Shown: piece by piece, positions 1 through 4,569 of the stretch
Layout of the letters: each line of letters opens with the position of its first letter
Numbering within the stretch: the first letter of the stretch is position 1
NCBI GenBank assembly: GCA_008501835.1
Contig: QQUB01000381.1
Span: 1-11,998, forward strand
Direction of reading: 5' to 3'
Length of the DNA stretch: 11,998 bases
Source of the DNA: Bacteroidota bacterium
GTDB lineage: Bacteria; Bacteroidota; Bacteroidia; Chitinophagales; Saprospiraceae
The notes under the pieces: model-generated
Seen by the model: only the letters and a program-made list of their open reading frames with translations
Databases searched by the model: none
What the model was told of the DNA's origin: nothing
Made by a program: the position numbers and the translations under genes

Positions 1-1
1 A

Positions 2-775
2 TTTAATTCTTTTCCAGGAATAATAGTATGTGGAGCTGGAAATGATGGCAACGAGTTGCTGAATTATATGCATCAAGGAAATCATTATGGACCTGCAGAT
101 TTTGAGCTTCAAGACCCAAGAAAGCTTATTACAGTTGCTGGATTGAATTCGAATTCTGATATTGCTAGCTTTTCGAACTATAATCATGAGATTGAAGACA
201 TCTATGCTCCTGCTGAAAATATCCTTTCTCCAACTTTAAATGGTTTTTGGGCAATAAATAATTCGGGAACATCTTTTTCTACTGCAATAGTGTCAGCTGC
301 ACTCGCAAAATTCATAATTAAAAATGGGCAATTTTTTAATAGTTCTTTATTATCTATTAGCAAAGAACATTTAATGAATGGGGTTGATGGAGAAGTTATC
401 CGAGGGAGAATTGTAGATATAACAGGGATGTGTGAAATATCCAAAAATAATTTTTCAATAAAATCAGATAAGAATAAGCAAATAAAACCTTCGAAACAAG
501 AGGTTTTGAATAATTTCAATGTCCAAATTTCACCAAACCCAACTTCTGAATTCCTTAACGTAAAAATTTTGGAATATGAAAGCGGGGAATTATTGATTAA
601 TCTTTATAACTCTTTAGGAAATATGGTTTTTTCAAAAAGAGATTTAATTAGTAAGGAGCATGAATTGGAGCCCATAATTATTGATATTAAAACCTTGACC
701 ATTCCTAAAGGATCATATTTTTTACAGATTATTAATGGGGGAAAATTTATTCAAAAACCGTTTATTATAAATTAG
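2..775 (+). CDS. Subtilisin-like (S8) serine protease with T9SS type A sorting domain, 5'-truncated by window edge
   Basis: The reading frame is open from base 2, so only the last 257 residues of a longer protein are visible. Near the start, VCGAGND resembles the oxyanion-hole Asn region of subtilases (Asn at 41-43). The motif NNSGTSFSTA at about residues 88-97 is the typical segment around the catalytic Ser (codon 272-274). The Asp and His of the triad must lie upstream, outside the window. After a polar linker, about residues 171-257 form a T9SS type A C-terminal domain: SPNPTS, then a beta-rich stretch with a GSYFLQI strand and a basic end. Such domains direct cargo across the outer membrane and are then removed, so the enzyme should be secreted or surface-attached. 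Its substrate cannot be read from the sequence. The gene is AT-rich, like the first part of the CHAT gene that starts 130 nt downstream on the same strand. Confidence 0.93.
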   Translation, partial: FNSFPGIIVCGAGNDGNELLNYMHQGNHYGPADFELQDPRKLITVAGLNSNSDIASFSNYNHEIEDIYAPAENILSPTLNGFWAINNSGTSFSTAIVSAALAKFIIKNGQFFNSSLLSISKEHLMNGVDGEVIRGRIVDITGMCEISKNNFSIKSDKNKQIKPSKQEVLNNFNVQISPNPTSEFLNVKILEYESGELLINLYNSLGNMVFSKRDLISKEHELEPIIIDIKTLTIPKGSYFLQIINGGKFIQKPFIIN

Positions 776-871
776 TGGTTATTTGAGAAAGATATTGTTT
801 TTTACAATTTCGATGGCAGATTTTATTTTATCAGGTTTTGTTAAGTAAAAAAGAATAGATTAAAATAACCA
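776..871. repeat. 9-bp inverted repeat bracketing the protease-CHAT gap
   Basis: TGGTTATTT (776-784), directly after the protease stop codon, is perfectly complementary to AAATAACCA (863-871). A smaller stem, ATTGT/ACAAT around a T-rich loop, lies between the arms. There is no GC-rich stem followed by a T run, so this is not a standard terminator. It may be a read-through-permissive mRNA fold or chance in AT-rich DNA. Confidence 0.35.
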
Positions 872-897
872 AGATATCTTAAAATTGATTAAATCAA
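871..897. promoter_or_regulatory. Two adjacent palindromes just upstream of the CHAT start
   Basis: AAGATATCTT (871-880) is a perfect 10-nt palindrome. It is followed at 885-897 by TTGAT-TAA-ATCAA, a 5-bp inverted repeat. The second ends 8 nt before the ATG at 906. TAAAATTG (880-887) is one mismatch from the Bacteroidota -7 box TAnnTTTG and overlaps the palindromes, so they could be operator sites over a promoter. In DNA this AT-rich, chance is also possible. Confidence 0.3.
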
Positions 898-905
898 ATC
901 TAAAA

Positions 906-3836
906 ATGGAAACTAAAATTATTATTTCTTTCCTACTCTTTTTCTTCACACTTGAGTATTCTTTTGCGCATAATATTGATTCGTTGGTGACTGAAACAAT
1001 TTTACAAGCAGAAAAATTAAGAATTGATGAACAAGATTATGATGGAGCTATTAGATTGATGAAGGAAAGACTTAAAATCTTTGAAAAAGATGACAAGGTT
1101 GAAAAATTAAAGTTGGCGCGGTTATACCACAAAATTGGGGTAAACTATTATTATAAAGGAAATATGAATAGAGCCTTGTCGTATAGCTCAATTGCATTAG
1201 AATTAAGAGAAAAAAAATATGGATCAGAAAATATAGATGTTATAAAAGGCTACTATAATAAAGGGGTGATTTTACGAAAGATTCAGGATTTGGTTAGTGC
1301 AAAGCAATGCATTGAAAAATCAGTGACCTTGATGGAGGATTTGCTTGAGTCAGGAAAATCGAAAGATATTCCACGGTTAATTCGAATGTATGAAGAAATG
1401 TATAAACTTAATTTTTCACTCAAAGATAGTAAGACTGCGTTAAATTACTGGGACCTAGTTTTTGAATATTATTCAAACGACCCAATCAAGAATCAATATA
1501 AAATTGCCAGTATGACTAATACAAAGGGTGCCATATTTTTCAATGAAAAGAAATATAAATTGGCAATCCAGTGTTACCAAAAATCAATAGCAATTTATTC
1601 GAAGTCAAAAAATAGGAATATAGAATTACAAAAGGCAATAGCTATGCACAATTTAGCTAATTGTAAGCTAGTTTTAAATCAATTTGAGTCAAGTAAAAAT
1701 AGTTATCGTAATTCTGTTGAAATTTTTAAAAATTGTTTAAGCAGTCAAAATAATTTGGAAATCTTTCAACGCCTCGGCAATACCTATACCGACCTCATCA
1801 ACCTCTCTTTCAAAACAAAAGAATGGGAAGAAGGTGAAAAATACTATGACCTGGCTCTAAAATACACCACCAAAGGCTGGGATACATACTATCATCCTCG
1901 AGTTGCTGAACTCTACCGCAACCGTTCAAAATTAAGCATAGGGCAAAAAAAGTATGAAGAAGCACTTGAGTTCAACCAAAAGTCTCTTCATGCTTTACTG
2001 CCTGATTTTAATTCTGAAGATCCTTTTATTTTGGTTGATCTTAGTGCTCATACCATTAAGAATAAAAACTCCTTTTTAGAAACCATAGCTCAAAAGGCTG
2101 AAATTTTCGACCTCTTGCATGAACAGAATGGTCCAAATGCTAAATACCTTGAAGCTGCCTATCAGCATTATCTTACTTTGGATACCGTAATTACTCAGAT
2201 CCGGCAGAGTTATGAGGCTCAGGGGTCTCAGTTTGACCTGATCGAACAAACATATCCGATTTATGAGAAAGCAATAGCTGTTTCACTGGAGTTGTTTGAA
2301 AAAAATGAGAATGACGAATATTTAGAGACTGCTTACCATTTTGCTGCCAAGAATAAAGCTATGGTTTTGTTGGCAGGTATGCAGGAGGAAGAGGCCAAAG
2401 CCTATTCCTCCATTCCGGATGAATTGAAACAAACTGAGAAAGAATTGAAACGATCTATATTTCAGTTGGAATCGAAGATTTATCAGCAGGCAGATGTGGG
2501 TGCGGAACCTATTTTAAAAGACAGCCTTTTTACTTTGAAGCGGGATTACCAAAAACTTATCAATCGTTTTGAAACAGATTATCCTGATTATTACAGTCTA
2601 AAATACAGTTTTGATAAAACTATTAAAGTAGCTGATCTTCAACAACAACTTTACGAGGGAGATTGCCTTTTGGAATACTTTGTGGGGGATGATTATGTAT
2701 TTGTATTTACTGTGACCAAAGAGGGTTTTGATTATGCCAGGTTACTTAAACCTGACCAGTTCAACCAAAAATTAGCGTCCTTACGTAAAAAAATGGAACA
2801 CCCAGGAAATCTTCAGGATTTCTTTTCTGACAGCTACCAGATATATAAATTGCTGGTGAAGCCTTCCCTGGAAAAAGCTTTGGCTCAATCAGATATTAAG
2901 CATCTGATTTTTATTCCAGATGGACCTTTGATGCAAATCTCTTTTGATGTGCTGTTAACAGAGCCGGCACCTGATAAGCTGGCATACCTGTTGAAAAAAT
3001 ACCCGATTAGTTATGCTTATTCCAATCGTCTGATATTTGATCAAGGCAATCAAAAACAGGCTTCCAATATTTTTGCTGGTTTTGGGCTGGAATACGATGA
3101 TTATACGCTTGCTGATCTGGCAACTTTCGTTGACAATCCAATGTCAAGTCTTCCGCTTTCGCGCGCGCTTGGTCCCCTTGAATTTTCAGATGATGAAATA
3201 CTAGAAATTTCAGAACTACTTGGTGGTCAGATCTGGATAAACGAAGCAGCCACCCGGGGAGCCTTCCTCGAAAACGCCTCTGATTACGCCATCCTCCACC
3301 TCGCCACCCACGGCGTTCTCAACGAACGCTACCCCATGAATTCTGCCCTCATCTTCACCCGCCAGAACGACAGCACCGATTATTTCCTCCGCGCTGCTGA
3401 TCTCTATGGTATGGAGTTGAATGCTGAAATGGCCGTCCTCAGTGCCTGCAATACCGGCAACGGCATTCTCGAAAGGGGAGAAGGCGTGCGCAGTCTTGCG
3501 CGGGCATTTGCTGCTGCGGGTTGTCCTAGTCTGGTTGCCAGCTTGTGGAATGCTTCTGATGCATCCACCAAGGAGATTCTGGTATCCTTTTATAAAAACC
3601 TCGAAAAAGGCATGACCAAAGCAGAAGCAATGCGTCAGGCAAAACTGGCCTACCTGGAAACTGCCCCGCCAACTTATCAGGCACCTTATTACTGGTCACA
3701 CCTCAATGTGATTGGAGAGAGTGGACAGATAGATGTGTTGAGTATTCCCTGGTGGCGAAAGTATTGGTATGTGTTGGTTGCCGGAGTTGTTTTTGCGGGG
3801 GCTTTGGCTATGCGGCAGAGAAAAGCGATGGCTTAG
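906..3836 (+). CDS. Secreted/periplasmic TPR-CHAT (caspase-like) protein with C-terminal membrane anchor
   Basis: The protein has 976 residues from the ATG at 906. An in-frame TTG at 885 is possible, but the ATG gives a clean signal peptide (METK, a hydrophobic run, then SFAH). Residues ~40-365 hold TPR-like helical repeats (for example around LYHKIGVNYYYKG, TKGAIFFNEKKYKLAIQCY and YRNRSKLSIGQKKYEEAL). A helical linker follows, then a CHAT domain at about 600-940 with the expected dyad: His802 in HLATHG and Cys848 in LSACNTG. The C-terminus (~953-976) has WWRKYWYVLVAGVVFAGALA followed by a basic tail, a likely membrane anchor. CHAT domains are clan CD cysteine proteases; some act in bacterial defence and cell death when a partner triggers TPR-linked activation. 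With the signal peptide, the catalytic part should lie outside the cytoplasm. It is co-directional with the upstream S8 protease. Base composition shifts sharply within the gene near 1755 and 3230. Target and trigger are unknown. Confidence 0.94.
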   Translation: METKIIISFLLFFFTLEYSFAHNIDSLVTETILQAEKLRIDEQDYDGAIRLMKERLKIFEKDDKVEKLKLARLYHKIGVNYYYKGNMNRALSYSSIALELREKKYGSENIDVIKGYYNKGVILRKIQDLVSAKQCIEKSVTLMEDLLESGKSKDIPRLIRMYEEMYKLNFSLKDSKTALNYWDLVFEYYSNDPIKNQYKIASMTNTKGAIFFNEKKYKLAIQCYQKSIAIYSKSKNRNIELQKAIAMHNLANCKLVLNQFESSKNSYRNSVEIFKNCLSSQNNLEIFQRLGNTYTDLINLSFKTKEWEEGEKYYDLALKYTTKGWDTYYHPRVAELYRNRSKLSIGQKKYEEALEFNQKSLHALLPDFNSEDPFILVDLSAHTIKNKNSFLETIAQKAEIFDLLHEQNGPNAKYLEAAYQHYLTLDTVITQIRQSYEAQGSQFDLIEQTYPIYEKAIAVSLELFEKNENDEYLETAYHFAAKNKAMVLLAGMQEEEAKAYSSIPDELKQTEKELKRSIFQLESKIYQQADVGAEPILKDSLFTLKRDYQKLINRFETDYPDYYSLKYSFDKTIKVADLQQQLYEGDCLLEYFVGDDYVFVFTVTKEGFDYARLLKPDQFNQKLASLRKKMEHPGNLQDFFSDSYQIYKLLVKPSLEKALAQSDIKHLIFIPDGPLMQISFDVLLTEPAPDKLAYLLKKYPISYAYSNRLIFDQGNQKQASNIFAGFGLEYDDYTLADLATFVDNPMSSLPLSRALGPLEFSDDEILEISELLGGQIWINEAATRGAFLENASDYAILHLATHGVLNERYPMNSALIFTRQNDSTDYFLRAADLYGMELNAEMAVLSACNTGNGILERGEGVRSLARAFAAAGCPSLVASLWNASDASTKEILVSFYKNLEKGMTKAEAMRQAKLAYLETAPPTYQAPYYWSHLNVIGESGQIDVLSIPWWRKYWYVLVAGVVFAGALAMRQRKAMA

Positions 3837-3870
3837 AAATACAATTTTTTAGAAAAATAGTATTTCTAAG
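3832..3870 (+). repeat. 39-nt near-perfect inverted repeat overlapping the CHAT stop codon
   Basis: CTTAGAAATAC (3832-3842) pairs with GTATTTCTAAG (3860-3870), 11 bp perfect. Inside, ATTTTT (3844-3849) pairs with AAAAAT (3853-3858) across one A-A mismatch, leaving a 3-nt loop. The CHAT stop codon TAG (3834-3836) is in the left arm. No T run follows, so it is not a classical intrinsic terminator. It could protect the 3' end of the mRNA, contribute to termination, or be a remnant of a small mobile element. Confidence 0.7.
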
Positions 3871-3875
3871 GGTAT

Positions 3876-3935
3876 GGCGGACAGGAGTCCTCCACCTTGG
3901 CCGCAGCGGACAGGATGTCCTGGCGAGCAGCGAGC
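3876..3935. repeat. GC-rich intergenic repeat with two GGACAGGA hairpins
   Basis: GCGGACAGGA occurs twice, at 3877-3886 and 3906-3915, with a 29-nt period. The first copy continues into GGAC-AGGA-GTCC and the second into GGACA-GGA-TGTCC; both are short hairpins. The block is clearly more GC-rich than the AT-rich DNA just before it. It resembles a dispersed intergenic hairpin element, but the copy number in the genome cannot be seen from here. Confidence 0.5.
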
Positions 3936-3973
3936 ATTGTTTTTTGAGGGAATTTATATCTTTGACGGCATCA

Positions 3974-4001
3974 TTGATTGCATCACGGCATTGAAATTTT
4001 G
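3974..4001 (+). promoter_or_regulatory. Putative moaE promoter (Bacteroidota type)
   Basis: TTG at 3974-3976, a 17-nt spacer, then AAATTTTG at 3994-4001, one mismatch from TAnnTTTG. The box ends 5 nt before the ATG at 4007, which implies a leader of only a few nucleotides. Confidence 0.35.
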
Positions 4002-4006
4002 AATTT

Positions 4007-4423
4007 ATGATCGACATCCAAATAAAGTCCACCCCCCTCCAACCGGACGATTGCATCAATTTCGCGTCCTCTCCGGAAGCCGGAGGTTCCACCGTTTTCA
4101 TAGGTACTGTCCGCAATGCCACCAAAGGGAAGAAAGTGGTGCGACTCGAATTTGAAGCCTACGAACCGATGGCCGTCAAGGAATTACAGAAAATCGCGGA
4201 AACAGTTGTTGAGCGCTGGCAAGTAATCAATATCTCCATCCACCACAGGGTCGGAATACTGGATATCAGCGATATTGCCGTCATTATTGCCGTTACAACA
4301 CCTCATCGCAAAGCCGCTTTTGAGGCCTGTGAATACACCATTGACACACTCAAACAAACGGTACCTATCTGGAAAAAGGAAATTTTCGATGACGGCGAGG
4401 TATGGGTGGCTGCACATCCTTAA
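4007..4423 (+). CDS. moaE: Molybdopterin synthase catalytic subunit MoaE
   Basis: This 138-residue protein matches MoaE, the large subunit of molybdopterin synthase. With MoaD, which carries the sulfur as a C-terminal thiocarboxylate, it converts precursor Z (cPMP) to molybdopterin in the cytoplasm. Signature segments in order are GGSTVFIGTVRN (residues 26-37), LEFEAYEPMA (47-56), HHRVGIL (79-85), HRKAAFEAC (100-108) and LKQTVPIWKKE (115-125). Lys116 and Lys123 have the same spacing as active-site Lys119 and Lys126 of the E. coli enzyme, and Arg36 fits its conserved Arg. Length is slightly below the usual ~150 because the C-terminus is short. No moaD, moaA, moaC or mog gene lies next to it in this window, so it appears as a single-gene unit. 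The ATG at 4007 fits the family N-terminus, and no Shine-Dalgarno sequence is visible. Confidence 0.96.
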   Translation: MIDIQIKSTPLQPDDCINFASSPEAGGSTVFIGTVRNATKGKKVVRLEFEAYEPMAVKELQKIAETVVERWQVINISIHHRVGILDISDIAVIIAVTTPHRKAAFEACEYTIDTLKQTVPIWKKEIFDDGEVWVAAHP

Positions 4424-4436
4424 AAACTTCTACATT

Positions 4437-4450
4437 CAATATTCAATATT
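4437..4450. repeat. 14-nt repeat, inverted copy of 7523-7536
   Basis: CAATATTCAATATT here is the exact reverse complement of AATATTGAATATTG at 7523-7536. The two copies flank the collagen-like operon in opposite orientation. The sequence is AT-rich and internally repetitive, so it may belong to a common intergenic repeat type rather than mark a mobile unit. Confidence 0.5.
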
Positions 4451-4463
4451 GGAAATTCTGATA

Positions 4464-4500
4464 GGTTTTCAGGCGTTCGGGTTCTTGTGATTAGAAAACC
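4464..4500 (+). repeat. 7-bp inverted repeat in the moaE/collagen convergent gap
   Basis: GGTTTTC (4464-4470) and GAAAACC (4494-4500) are perfectly complementary across a 23-nt loop. No T run follows on the + strand, so its role as a moaE terminator is doubtful. It is the only stem seen directly downstream of moaE. Confidence 0.3.
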
Positions 4501-4502
4501 CC

Positions 4503-4542
4503 AAAAAAAATGCGGAGCACCAAAAACCGCTTTCGCAGCATT
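4503..4542 (-). terminator. Possible terminator of the collagen-like operon
   Basis: Read on the minus strand, AATGC (4542-4538) pairs with GCATT (4513-4509), and the right arm runs into a stretch of eight T (A run at 4503-4510 on the + strand). The perfect stem is only 5 bp and the internal part is imperfect, so support is moderate. The position, about 30 nt after the stop codon, is right. Confidence 0.4.
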
Positions 4543-4569
4543 GGCACCCCGCTATGGTAAAGGTCCAAT

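Noticed and set aside
202..519. Minus-strand open frame of 105 codons inside the S8 protease gene
   Set aside because: It lies entirely opposite a gene with clear S8 motifs and has no recognisable domain; it is an antisense shadow.
3876..3935. CRISPR array
   Set aside because: Only two 10-nt units at 29-nt spacing, with no further repeats and no cas genes.
3808..4125. Minus-strand open frame across the CHAT-moaE gap
   Set aside because: It overlaps both ends of real genes and runs through the inverted repeat and hairpin repeat; no domain is seen.
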